A stretch of 64,000 nt of DNA from contig NC_057924.1 in the NCBI RefSeq assembly GCF_018873765.1, positions 9,821,001 through 9,885,000 on the forward strand, given 5' to 3'. The notes beneath the pieces were generated by a model. That model was not told the origin of the DNA. It was given only the letters and a program-made list of their open reading frames with translations, and searched no databases. The stretch is from Telopea speciosissima (taxonomy: Eukaryota > Streptophyta > Magnoliopsida > Proteales > Proteaceae). Below are positions 1 to 14,000 of this stretch, one piece after another (positions within the stretch are counted from its first letter, which is position 1; each line of letters starts with the position of its first letter). Both the position numbers and the translations under genes were made by a program.

Positions 1-2097
1 AGCCATATTCTATTAATATAAATGTGCAAAGTGTATATTTACTTCCTGAACTTCTGTGTTAGTCAATTTGCACTAATGTAAAGTATGAAAACATAGTTTC
101 TGAAACCAAACCAGACATCGAATAAAAAAGGTGACCACTTGTGGTTCAATCTGGTTTGACCCCGCTTGACTGGTCAAAACCAAACATTGTCAAACAACTT
201 GAAACATGGTCCACTGTTTGGCCCTTCACCTTTTTTTTTAGAAACAGAATGGTGTCCTGGTCTTCGTCAATTCTGATCTTTTTCTCACCGAACCAAACAT
301 ATGTCCGGTTCTGGTCCAACCCAGTTCAAGTAATGCAGTCTGATATCCAAATCTTGGATCTCACACTGCTCACAGGCCTGAGGATAGGTTCAGATCTAAA
401 ATCAGAGAAAACAATAACAGAGATAAAATCTGAACAAGGCAGGAATATGAGCAGAAACAGAATAGAATTAGGAATTCAGAAACAGAACTGAATTGCGATC
501 AGATATGATAGCAGAGATGCTCCAGCAGGATGAAGGAGAAAGAAGAGAAGAAATAATAGAAGAAGGAAAAGAGGAATAAAGTAAGGAGAAAAAAAATTCC
601 AGGAGAGAGAGAATAGGGATCAGGAGATAAACAGTACTGTTCACGTGGGAGGAAGAAAGAGAGAGGAGGGAAATCTGGTTATGGGCAAGGAGAGAGATGA
701 TAGAGTTAATCCAACTCAACTTTCAAAACAAAACTCATTCTTTTCATGCATCTAAATTCGTGTTGGATTACAACACTATTAAAAAAAAAAACTGACTTTA
801 GCCTAAACAAAAACTAACTTAAAATGACCAAATACTTGCTATAGAAGACTCGAAACAACATAAACTACTGACTAACTATAAGACATAAGATACTTAACTA
901 AAAAATAATCTTTTTAGAATAATCTCACTTAGCAGTACGTGGGACCCACACAATCTATCTATATACTTTTCCCCTTGTATAGAATTAAGACCTCAAATAT
1001 GGGCTCATAAAACAGGCCCAATACATCAATAAACCCAAAAATAAAATCCAAGGCTCATAAAACCCATCCATGGGCCAAAATAAAGTCTTTCTAGGTCCAG
1101 TTGAACACTCTAAGTCTGAACTGCTTCATCAATCATTTGGTTTGGTCCATTTTTTATAACTGTGCTGAAACATTTACATAGTTACATGTGATAATGAAAA
1201 TTTGATGAGGGTATGAAACTTGGAAACAGCCTCTCCTGCAAAGCAGGGGTGGGGGGTAAGGCTGCGTACATTTGCTCCTCCCAGACCCTGCAGTAGTGGG
1301 AGCCTCGTGCACTGGGACGCTCTTAATGAAAATTTGATGAGGGCTTGAATTACTTTATAGTTAAGTTGTTGCTTCATAAATAATGTCTGGAAAGATTTGA
1401 TTCCCTGAGGTAATTTGAATTAATAAATCTCAATTTCTTCTCTAAAAGACCTCTGTCTTACTCATATATCCATGCCTCACGTCCCTTTTTAAATGGCTCA
1501 GTATATCCTCACTGGTGATTGGTGAATGCTGAACAACTATGTGTCAATGTCCAAGTTGATATTTGCCTCACAAAGAAACAAGCATTCGTTGATAGTGTTA
1601 CTGTTGAAATGTCAATATAAATAATTGCAGTAGTTTCTATGCCCAATATTTTACTGCAAGTTGGGACTGGAATACCTCAGGGCCATTGTTCTGATTGATT
1701 ACCTGATCCCACTGTAGGATAGGCTGGAAAATATGGGTTTACTCCTATGTCTTTATTATGGAAATCTAATTCTACACTTCTGTTCTTCACCGGTGAAAAC
1801 AATACTATGCCATTCTTTGTTACTCAAAAATGTTAACTGCTTTTCCTTTCGATGATCTTTTATCACTTGGACTAATGCGGCAAGATTCAACCCTTACAGC
1901 ATTCCCTATACACTTTTCTTTAAGTTGATATTGGTTATTTTCCTAGTGCTTTCCTGAATGGGTACTTTTTTCTTATTTTTCTGTATTACAGAAAAGTTTG
2001 TGGCACCTACTAAATTTATTTGCTAGATGAATGTTTTCTTACACCATTGTGCTATGCTCTTGGTCATTTGATTACTGATATTATCATTGCATTCCAG
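1..2097 (+). other. Intron of the DGK5-like gene (partial)
   Basis: No coding exon was found. The stretch ends in a normal acceptor (TTGCATTCCAG) before the exon at 2098. It contains low-complexity purine-rich DNA (about 500-680) and one Au-type SINE at 1212-1323. The short open frames here look like chance. Confidence 0.7.
1212..1323 (+). mobile_element. Au-type SINE, 5'-truncated, with 20-bp target duplication
   Basis: The body carries plant Au-SINE landmarks: AAACAGCCTCTC, GGTAAGGCTGCGTACAT, GGGAGCCTCGTGCACTGGG. It is bracketed by direct repeats at 1192-1211 and 1324-1343 (TAATGAAAATTTGATGAGGG), a perfect 20-bp target-site duplication. The intact duplication implies a fairly young insertion into the DGK5 intron. 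The tRNA-like 5' half is missing. Confidence 0.88.
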
Positions 2098-5000
2098 CTG
2101 GCATATTCTCATGAGGATGAGAGCTCCCAAGGAAGGTTCTTGTGATCCCATTGCACCTCTCGAACTACCACATTCTTTGCACGCATTTCATCGTGTCTCC
2201 AGTACAGACTCACTGAACATGGTAACAGATCTTTAGAACCATCTCCATTGCTAGGAAATGAAGAGAATAGTTTCTAGACAGGAAATATTATATTTCTAGG
2301 AGATCTGCTTGCAATCTTTGTTCTTGATAATTTTGCTTGATTCTATATTAATTTGATCTGTACTTATAGTAGATACCATCAGTTGTATCTGTTGGTCCCT
2401 TCCCCCCCCCCCCCCAAAAAAAAAAAAAAAGGAAACAAAAAGACTTGCAACAAAAGTGTTTCTAGTCTACATACTGATCTGGGGAACAAAGTTCATTTGA
2501 CATCAAATTTATATTCAAATCAACATGTTAAAATTCAAAAAACAAGAACCCTTCCATTCATACCTCATGTGGCACTCTTACAATAGTTTCTTTTCATCTG
2601 TGTTAAATGTTTGTTGATGGAGGTTTGTTGAGTGGATCATTTGTCAATGATCATGATTCCAAGATGATATGGTTGAGTATTAACTGACTGGGTAAAAGAT
2701 ATAAACCTCGGTGTGCTAGTAAAAGCTTGCTAGTGATGGCTCAAATGGAGAAGGTTTAAGAGTAACTGCAAACTCAGTTAGATCAGGATACATACATGAT
2801 ACAGCTCATATGATGTCCATTCTACCCCAGGCCCTCAGCTGATCCTCTTTAAATCATGTCTTCTCATCAGTTCAGATTTTCTTGGTTCCAAACAGATACT
2901 AATGGCTTTATTCCGAAGAATCATTCTTACTCAAAACTTCCTACCACCGAAAAGAAAAAGGGAATATAGTCAATTAACCTACATTAAGAGTTATCTCATG
3001 TTCTCTCTTCTTGTTTTTGTTTTCCATGCTAGTCATCCTGCCTCAAGTGCAATTATGCATACGACATTGAAGGAATCGGTAACTGAAATTTTTTTTGTGT
3101 GACTTCTCTTCAGGAAGGTTGCCACACATTCCGTGGGGGATTTTGGAACTACTTCAGCATGGGTAAGTTTCTCCTTGTAGAATTATCCTATTATTTACTT
3201 CCACTGTCTTCCCCCCGTTGATAAGTTTTCCATAATTACTTTTCATTGTGAATGTTTCTAGTTCAGGTTGATCTCTTCTAGATTTTCCTTTTCATTTATC
3301 TCGTTTTTTTTTTCTATGGAGCAAGAGAAATTCAAATAACTATTTCTCTGACCTCTTGGGGAATATTAAGTGCCAAACCTGTGCCCTCATTGTCAAAACA
3401 CTTGGATTTCAACCATAATAACTCAAGGCTGAACTTCTACCTTATGGATGTGTATGAGGATTTTAGGTGACACAGTAGCAATCTCATGATTGGACCATTA
3501 TGGATACCCATATCAAGGAGAACTGGGTCTAAACCTGGATTTTGGACCAATAGGGTATTTAGGGTATCTCCTTTTAATATTGAGTTATTTTTTGCTATTT
3601 GAATTTTATTTCATTGGAGTTTAGATGACGATAGTATCAATAGGAGATTGAGTCCAACTTAATTTCAATTTCTATGTACGTAGGGGAGTAGTTCTGGTAG
3701 TCTTGATTGCAACTTAATTGATAGTTATATGCTCTAACTATCACAATTAGAATTAGTTGAATGAATTGAAAAAAAAGTTATTTCTGAGTTCCTTTGCAGC
3801 TGTGTGCTGAGGTTACGTGACTGGATTCTCACTTCTTCCTCTCTGTTTGATCCCGACTGGCCTTTCTCAGGTCAGACTTCCTTTTCTTCCCTTCTCAGAT
3901 TCTCTCTTCTTCCTTCTTTTCTGTTTCTAATTCTGTTCCGCCTCTCGAATCCCTTTCTTCTATTGTTTAATATTATTTACGTTACTGGTTCTTCTCTGTT
4001 GAGAGAAACTGTTGAGCTGAGGAAAAAAGCTCTACGACTCCATCATCCATATCCAGCCTGACCTGATATTTTTGACGTTGGTTGTTCTTGCAACGCAAAA
4101 CCTAAGTCCTCAAGTCCTAAGCCCCATCCTACTAAGAGAAACCATCAATCTGCAACTAGGGCTGGTTCTCTCTTTTCCACTAGCTCTTGTTTCAGAGAAT
4201 TTTAATTAATTCTCAGGCTGTTGGTTCGAAGGATTGTTGTTTGGAATTCATAGGATTGTGGGTTAGTGCTCCTGTCCTGAAATCTCAGATTGTTTGAACT
4301 CCATATGGGTGAGTTTCTCACCTGCAACCAAGCATTCTCACTGCTTGTTTGCCGCTGTCAAGAGGTAGGAGATGAGTAACTTTCGTAATTGTAAACATGG
4401 ATTATTTTCTTATAAATTTACACAAAAACCCTTTCACCCTTAATTTTCTTTTTTACACATAGTCTGAATTTGAATTCAATAAACCTCCTTCCCTCAACTT
4501 TATTCACTATCTTTCCCAAATCTGTTTTCTTACCCAAAAAGGGTCCTGAAATTCAATATATGTACAGAATTGCCATTGTCCCTTAGATTTGTTACTTGTA
4601 TAACGACCCAATTTTAGGGTTTTGTAACCTGGGGTCGTGCCCTGCGCCTTGTCCACTTGGATAGTACTTGGTGTATACTTTACAGACTGCCACATATTAG
4701 AGCTGCTGCAATCTTTATAAGTCTTGTTTACTGTGGTAAAATTTCTTGCAAAATGCTGAAACTTTATAGGTTAATTCACCAAACTGATAGTTGTGATTTT
4801 TTGAAATTCCAGCAACTGTTATATGTCTTGTTTTCTATATTCTGCTTTCCTCTGTATTTTTACTACAGTAAATGATCTGATCTACATAGTGTTACTACAG
4901 TAAATGATGAGACTTTGCTGAGCAAACTATGAATATATAAGTTAATAAATGATGGGTTTTTGGCTGCTTCACCATCAAGGTTGTGTTGAGTGGATGCTAT

Positions 5001-8000
5001 GAAATGTTCTGTGGAGAATTATTCTCTTCAAAATCAAATTTCAATTTGAACAAATTATAAAGAAGCACAAAGAATTGCACCAAAAGTTTAGCAAGGCGTT
5101 ATAAATGTGTACTGTGAATGATCTTACAAACTGCAGGCTACCTCATCCTGTTAAAACGAGACCAGAATGATTTTGAATCCTTTAAATATCTATTTTAGTG
5201 TTGTAATTTTTGTTTATGGGGCAAATTATTCATAAGACTTTCTAGACCAATCAACCAAACTGGTTTCCTATACCCTTTTTACCAAGTAAATAATTAAAGC
5301 CAAACTCGTTTCTCTCTCTCTTGTGTGCATGCTTTCAAAATTTGCCAAGCAGTATGCTAGATAGTTGGGCTGCATATGGTATTTCTAATTTTCTAGCGTG
5401 GTTCTTCTGGGAAGCACTTCTTTGATTCTGAATATAAACAAAACTCACTGTAAATGATCCCGACCAAAAAGAGCAAAATAAAGTTAGGAAGTGACTTTTG
5501 AATGAGAAGCAATAGTGTTTCACTTCAGAAGAACTTATCCAAAGCTAAAACATAAAATAGAAATTACTATTAGAAAATCAAATTTGTGCTGAATGTTATT
5601 CTAGTCAGAATCACTCAAATGAATCAAAACACCCTCATACTCACCCTGGAGAAGTGGTACCAAAACATCCATGAATATCTCTTGATTAGTGTTATACTCC
5701 ACAGCTATCCAGCATCAAAATAAATACGCTATGAGAGGAATGTTGGATACACGAAAAACAAACCTGAAAATTAAGCTGAGATTGACATTCTTGTTGGGTC
5801 CTCATACACTTTTTAGGAGTTGTGTTTTCTGTAACTTGTGATGCAAAAAACTTAAAAATTTTATTTTTTAAAATTTTCCTGTATTTTAGTGCATTAGATT
5901 GTATTTCATTAGTTTTTATTCCTGAAGCAGTGTAGTGTATCACTGGAAATGAATGCATCTTTGGTAATTTAAAATTTTTTTTTTTTTTTGTTTTCCTGTT
6001 CTGTACAGGAATGGATGCTCAAGTATCGTATGCATTTCATTCTGAAAGGAAGTTGCATCCAGAAAAATTTAAAAATCAGTTAGTCAATCAGGTATGCAAT
6101 TTTACTTTCCCTGATATTTGGAGTTAACTAGTGACAGGATTGATAATAAGCAGGATTAATATTGCTAATTTATTTACCTAGTGAATTTTCTAAATGCACC
6201 ACCATTGGAGATCTTAGTAATCTATGCAGATCAATTTTGAGTTGTTCAATGTATGGACTTTGAATAAGATTATCCAATGTCAAATTATGAGGAAATAGAT
6301 TTATAATACTTTTATTAGTTTTTTTTCTTCATGTTTGCAAGGATCCATGTAGCCGACCCCATTTTGTTGAGGTTGTCTCATTAAAATACAGATGGGAGTT
6401 GTGTAACTTGCCTTACTAAGCTCTATCACATTTGAAGTACATGTACCAAGCATATATGAGTGATTATATCAATACTTGGGTTGGGTAAAATATATTTTGA
6501 GGGGAGAACATCCTGCAATGTTGATGTCACCTTCCTTCCCTGGTAGAAAGAATTTTCATAGTGTCTTAAACTTCCATCCAAGTGTGGGTATTTGGGAAGT
6601 TCTATCTTAATTTGATGGTATGCCATATAAAGAAATATGTCAAGAATCTGCTTAGGTTAAAATTCTATTTTAGTTTTAGATCATATTTTATTATTTGTTG
6701 TAGTTTACTGTGACATAGAAGGTGGGATTTGATTTCAGGCTCATTTTAGGACTGCATATAATTATTCACTAGTTGTGTGCGTAGTTCAATTAAGCAGAAG
6801 CGGCAATGGAATGGTCCATGTTGATTCCAATTCCAATTCATCCGGAATGACCTGAAGCTTAAAAATCAAGTACAAATTAGCTGGAATCTGAATCAGCGTT
6901 ACGATTCAAATTCCTTAAACCATGGTTGTGTACTTGTGTGAGTACCTAGATGCACATAATTTTTTTCATTTCCATTTGTTTCATGAGGGTGTAGACCTAA
7001 AAAAATGCTTTCATATTCTGTACAAAATCCAGCATACTAAAATAGCAGGATTGCATTAGCAAGAATAATGATTAAATTTTGGTTGCCATCCTGGTGGAAT
7101 TTGGAGTTTGACCTCTGAAAGACATACTCAGAGAACTTACGCAGAATTTGTTAACTATGTTATGGTGCCTCTAATCTTTTCAAGCTTTATATGGTTCTTC
7201 AAAATACGTGATCGTCCAATTTGCCATCAATTGAGTTTTTCCATTCCCATTCTTGCGTGAGTACCTTAGCTCTATCATATTGGAAACATTTGTTATGAAT
7301 TATATTTTCTTATCTTGTTCTTAAAATTATACATTTGCACTCTGGATCAGTCTAGTGAGTTACATGTAAATTCATTTTACTATAAGCGTGGTGTTTCTGT
7401 GACGCTACATCAAATCAAACACCTTTAGGAAATTTTGCTAACTTATGTTTTCTTTTTTATCAGAGTACTTATGCGAAGCTTGGATGTACACAAGGATGGT
7501 TTTGTGCTTCTCTGTTCCACCCTTCTTCACGGTGAGTATTTTAGTTGATGGTTTCATATGATGGTCATGTCTGTAAGACATGGTATTGCTCTTATTTTCT
7601 TTATCTTTTTATGATCTTAATGGTCGTAAGAGAAAGTCTTTGATTCTACTCATTATGATTTAAGTGTGAATTTGTTTTTATTTATTATGTTTAGACTTTG
7701 ATTTTTTTATTGCATTGAGGATATATGATCAAGCAGAGCTCCGGTTTATGTATAATGAACTATGTGATTTTTGTTGGAGCTTAAGTTCTGTATTGAATCT
7801 TTTAGGCAGTAATTTTTTTTATCCCTTTCATTCTATGGGAGCCTTTGCAGCCAGCAGTCTATTAGCATTTGTAGATCATTAATTGGATCAAGTAGTGGCA
7901 AGATCTAATTTTTTTCATTCTGGGGAAATTTGATAGGGCACTGTACTAAGGCAGAAACCTGTTTCATAGAAAAGAGAAGTGGGCACTCTTTATTTTCTTA

Positions 8001-11000
8001 ACGGAACAAGAGAGAGAGGATGGTGAAGGCAAGTCTTGATCCCAGATCTCTGCCACGACAAGGGAGAGACCTTACTAGCTGAGCCAGCTGGCACCTTCAC
8101 ATAACACATCAGTTGAGTGGGTGACTTTTGGGAGCATTAATCAACTAGATGGACTAAACAGGACACACAAAAAATGCTGATGTTTCACACGAGAACAATA
8201 ATTATAAGACATGTTATAAACAATACTCATTTTACCAATAAAAGAACATAAGCACAAAAGTGGTGTTCATTGTTCAGGCTACAATGATTGTTCTACTAGT
8301 CATGTTTCATAGCTTACGCATGAACATTTATAATGTCGGTGCAAAATGGTACAGTAATGTCAGCAGGTTGCTTTACAGAAAAGCTGTGTCCACTAGCGAT
8401 TCAAGGTTCTTCTATACTTCTCAGTATAATATGCTTGTTACTGGGTATTGCATACTTTATGACTAGATTCACTCTTTATGGGAAATAAAGGAGTTTTAAA
8501 TTAAAGGGATGGGATATCCCTAGCTGTCTATACATGGTGCAGAGGAGGATATATTCTTTTTAATACTGGAAGAGGATGTATTAAAAGGCCTTGATGAAAA
8601 GGAAGGAGCAGACAATGAGGATGTTTCAGTTAATATTATTATACCCAGCCCATGAATATTAAATGTACACGAAGTCCAAAACCTCTGTCAAATTCCAATG
8701 TTTTCCAGTCACCCCTTCTTTTTCACTTATTCTCCAATTCTTTAAGCGCCTTCCGTAGTACAATCGTATTCCTAGTTCCCCAAATTATAATGAACTTGAA
8801 ATCATATTTTTAGCCTACTACTTCATTCTGATCATAATCTTGTCTTTTTTTCTTCCCTAAGAAACCCAATTTTTTACCCGACTGAAACCCCCAACTCTTG
8901 CTAAATTCTTCACAGTTGAGCTCCAGTTTAGCTATTACCTAGCTGTCCTATATCAATTATCAACCTCTTACCTGCTTCCTTCAAGCAAATTGTCCTTCAA
9001 CTTGATCTCATCGGCTGTTCATTGATGTACCTTTTATTTGTCTCGACCTTGTGCTGTTAGGATGCTTCTCCGAACACTGGAGAATTCAAAGTAATCAAGG
9101 AACAATACCAAGAGGGAAAAGAGGATGGAAAGAGACAGAGAATAAATTTCTCTCCTGACTTGAAATAACATGTAAGATTACATCAATACCCCCCACTACA
9201 TAAGAATACCGAGGGAGGTAAAAAGACAAGGTTATTATTTACCAAAGTACCCATAATACCCTTACTATATGAACTCTAACATGGAGCTCTCTATACTTGA
9301 TAGCCAAAGCTAGCTGTACAATGAAGCTTTATTCTGTTACAACCGCTTATCCCAAAAGTTCGAGCTAACAATGTATATCAACACCTCCTGCATGTGCAGG
9401 CCTATACACACACGGCCCTGCATGTGACACACTCGCATGGAAACACCATCTCATGGCACCATGGGTAAAAAGTGTCGGAAACCCCTTTGCACTTCCCAAG
9501 GATTGAATACTTGACCTTCCTGCTCTGATACCGTGTTATAACCGTTTAACCCAAATGCTTGAGCTATTAAGTAAGGGAAACAACAGTCAACATTCATCGC
9601 AGTTAGTTCTTTCAATATCAATCCTCCCAGCCTCTTGTGCTTGTGTACAAGATCCGGATCCATGATTTTAAAGCCTCTTTCCAATCCACCCAAAGGAAAT
9701 CATGCTGCAGTTGACATGCCTCTTTGCACTGGATATTGGAATAGTAGGATAAGAGAGAATTAGTTCGGATTCTAGGTAGAGTAACCTAAGTCTGTGCTAA
9801 ACCCTTTGGAAAGATAGCCTGCTTTATGAGCTGATAAATTCCTCTCAAATTTTCAGATCATCTGTTTACACATGGACATTATCTTGTCACCTGCTTTCAA
9901 GGGTAGACCATTGTAACGGTTAGGAAAGATGTCATGGAACATTGAAGGAACTTGAATTCACCTATGTTGAAAACAGCACGAAGCACTTATCCAGCAGTCT
10001 CTATGCAACATCAATGGTGTGTTTATCATGTGCAAAACCTTGAGGCCAAAAGTTCAAGGCTTGGTACCGACAGAGAAAACATCATTTATCCTATTGACCT
10101 CACTTTTGGCAAGGTTGATGTGAAGTCTGAAGGCAGTTTAGAAGTACCTGAGTGCACCTTAACATTTAGTAGCCTCAACTGACAACAGAAATTAACTTCT
10201 CATGCACAATTGAAGGTGCAAAATTTTCAGCACTTGAAAGCCCCGAGTACTTCCAATTTCAGTGCTCTAAGGATGAGCATCATAATAGCCTTTTTAAGTG
10301 AGTGACAAGGGCGATGTAGGGCTCCCTTGCTTAAATCCCTTCAAAGCTTGGTCAGAAACCAGCCAGGATCCTTTCTTTACGAATGGAAGAAGATGAAGAA
10401 CAATAGCGTCCAAGCTCACCGTTTGAGAGCAATCTCATTCTTATGATCACATAATCCAAGAAAGCCTAATTATCTTGTTCTGAAACTTCTTCCATGTTTA
10501 ATTTGGAAAATGAACATAGATTATTACTTCTGGATCTTGATTGAATATTCATTATCCTATAGTGAATTGCATCTATAATTCACAAATCTTTCTTGGTATT
10601 TTTAGTGGCTAGATTATTAGTGGATTTAAGTGGTTAGATTGTTAGAGGATCAAAGCCACTCAGTCTGGCTGCCCAAACCATGATAATTAGTGAGCATCTT
10701 GCATGGAAAGCAACACTTAGAGTTCATTCAGGACTTTAGATGTATTTGGGTGGATGGCTGCATGAATCATATGCATTTTCAAGTTTCCTTAGTTTGAACT
10801 TTGTATCGCTCCGGTTTAGACGGCCCAGTATGAAAATTTATTATTGCTTTTCAATTTTCATGCTATGTTACGTGATTGAAACAATGTTTTTTCAATTTCG
10901 ATTTTCTATCATTACTGCTTGAGATTTTCCTGTATGATTTACTTCTCATATACAGTAATATCTCCCTGATTATTATTCGTAGTTTCAAAATACCTTCTTC

Positions 11001-14000
11001 AGTGTGATATTTTTTCAACTTGTAAAAACTAACTGATATCTATTGAGATTTCTAAACGATGTTCCTGGTTGATATATCTAATAAAAAGAAAAAGAGTTTT
11101 CTGAGAGAAATTGGATGACTTTCATTTGTTCCCTTGCTATTACTATGACCAACTTCAAGCCAAGCCTATTGCAATGAAAAGACCTTTACTTGGCTATGTA
11201 ACCGGAAAGCATCTTGGGAAACTATGGAATTGTTTTGATCCTTTAGTTTTGCATACCCTTTTTGAGGTCTTGCTTAAGAATTTTTTGCTGGTTATAATGA
11301 TTGATCAGGTTGCTGAAAAAAATGCCTTAATTTCAATACAGGAATATTGCCCAACTTGCAAAGATTAAGATTATGAAGAGACAAGGTCAGTGGGAAGATC
11401 TCGCTGTGCCTCGCAGGTAAGATCCCTGAATTGGTTTTCTTATAATTTGAGTTGATTTTGTTTGCATATCTCAGCTCGCATTTTGGTCATTATTGATGCA
11501 TAATCATACTGTGGGTGTTTTGAAGGAACAAAATGCATGCTGAGTACTGAGTTTTGTTATTTGTTATGGTAGTTCTACCAATTATTTGATGCAACATGTC
11601 ATCAGCAAAGCTTTTTTTATTATTATATCTGGGGAAAAGGAGTGGTTAGAACCTATTTGTGGTTGATCAAGTAGATCATTGTGCAAGTTTTGTAAAGAAT
11701 TTGAGTAGGTTAGTGTTGAGAACCATGGGGTTAGTATTTTCTCTCTTTACATTAGGGGTTTATATTATTTTTTTTTCCCTTTTCCCTCTTTTGTCCTCTT
11801 GGGTTGTAATCTCATTATAAATAAGAGGGCCTCTGTCATTAATGACAAGTCAATTCATTCTCTCACCTCTGATTCCGAACTTGGTATCGGAGCCCGAAAC
11901 CATAATGTTTTTGTTGTAATATTTCATTTCTTATACATTAATTAGGTAACACATTTTGATTGGTAATAATATTTGAGAAAAAGGTCATATTCTATGTTCT
12001 GTTGTTGCCACAACAATTTAATACAGTTTTCCACCAATCTCTTTACCACCTTACACTTGCAAAATTTGATGAAAACTATTTTTCTGTCCCATACTTTTAT
12101 AACTATATAACTATATATATATTTATATATATATATATATATATACATATTTATTCATTGTAGCTCAATTCAGTATTCATGTTAAATTCTTTTGTTGTGA
12201 TCATTGATTCCTCTCATTCAATTTTCAAAGAGTTGAACAGTGAGAAATATTTGTGTACAGAGAATTTTCTAGTGTTTGAGAGCAGGCATAAAGACTTTTT
12301 TACATTGTAGATATATTATTTTCATGACTAAATTTGTTTACACCATACAAGTCTTCATAGTGAAATTATCAAATTTCTAGTATCCGTGAGTCATATCCTT
12401 GATTTATGTACCTCTATTTTAATAAGGATTGAGATGATATTTTTATTCGTTGGAACACTCATGTTAGAGAGACAGCTTTACTATTGCATTCCCACATTCC
12501 ATCTATTTTGTATATCTTTCCATATTCTATTTTACCATCGTAGTTACTTCAGTACACTGAAGGTTCTAATGGTGGTTTCATCCTCATCCATTCAGTGGAC
12601 CTCTTATCTGTTAAGAATAGAGCCACTTTTGATAGGCAAAAGAAGAGAGAAAGATGGGAGTCTATTTATTCCATTAAAAAAAGGTGTTAAGACCATTATC
12701 TTGATAGGCGTAGCAACGCAACACACTTCTACTGAGCCACATGGAGGCTAAGGTGGCTTAATTTGACTATAGATAGATCAGGCACTCTATGGATTGACCA
12801 CATGTCAAATTTCACCTTGTATTTCATCAGTCATGCTGTTTTTCAGAACATTAACTTATCAGCGAAAACCTATGTGGATTGAGATTTGACAATAAGAGAG
12901 CAGGGTGCGGCCTACCTGTGCAACAATATGGGTGCTATCTAGGCTGCTAAATGGCAAAAATAACCTTCCCGGCCAATCCCTCCTAATATATTCTGCCAAC
13001 TTGTATTTGTTGCTTTTGAGTTTCTTCCTGGTGCACATATACATGCAAATTCTTTAGCAGAAAGATAAACTAAAAAAGTCAATTTTTTTTTCCAATAATT
13101 TCCTATTGTTGTTCATTAGATACTTTTTAGCATCTAATGCCTTCCTGTATTTTATGTGTTAGACTACTCATTTCTTCTCTCTATAATATGCAGCATCAGG
13201 TCAATTGTTTGCCTTAATTTACCAAGCTTTTCTGGTGGATTTAATCCATGGGGAACTCCAAATAAGAGGAAAGAGCATGATGTGAGTTCTGATGTGCCTT
13301 TCTTATACCCATTTTTGAAGATTTATGTAGGGAAAAATATGCTCTGACCCACTGGAGGATGAAATTTCCATCTTCAGATATTTGAAACATTAAAAAGTGT
13401 ATACTGGAAAGTGTGTAGCCTGTTTGACCAGTTTGTCTACAAGGGCTATAACCTTTATTCTTTTACACAAATGTTCCTTGTCTACTATTGTGGGTGTTGG
13501 GCACAAGGAAGATGAAAATTTCATTTTGTCGTGGGTCATAACACAACTCTTTTCTTGCGACTCTATCATGTTCAGTTTCTTTCTGTCCCAATGATCTTCA
13601 TTGGAAAATTCCTGATCGATTATGATATGCAGAGAGATCTGACCCCACCATTTGTAGATGATGGCCTTATTGAGGTCGTCGGTTTTAGAGATGCTTGGCA
13701 TGGTCTTATTTTGCTTGCTCCAAAAGGACATGGAACTCGTCTTGCACAGGTTAGTAATTGGGTTATTTGCATACTGCTTATGTTAACAATGTTATTGTCT
13801 TTAGGAGTCATATTGGAACAAACATGCATAATCATTCATGTGTGAGATCATTGTAAAAAAGAAAAATCAGACACAAGTAATAGTTATGGCCTTGAAAACA
13901 TAAGCAGCCTCTACCTACAATTCAATGTCAACTCTTCAATTGGTTAGTCACTTTTTGGAAGAGACAAATCAAGGGGAAAAAAAGCAATGGTTTGACTATG

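Larger units (their letters stand above)
7532..11341 (+). other. DGK5 large intron with repeat remnants
   Basis: A 3.8-kb intron. It contains a tRNA-like SINE head (8028-8097) and a small LTR (9055-9281). A reversed primer-binding-like string lies near 9520. No host gene other than DGK5 is visible. Confidence 0.6.

Noticed and set aside
9451-9693. 80-aa minus-strand frame with a tRNA-primer-like string (GCTCTGATACCG at about 9520)
   Set aside because: No matching LTR edge or coding domain nearby; the frame has no family features. Treated as repeat background in the DGK5 intron.
12386-12751. 121-aa + strand frame in a DGK5 intron
   Set aside because: Low-complexity, AT-driven composition with no motif; it lies between well-supported exons.
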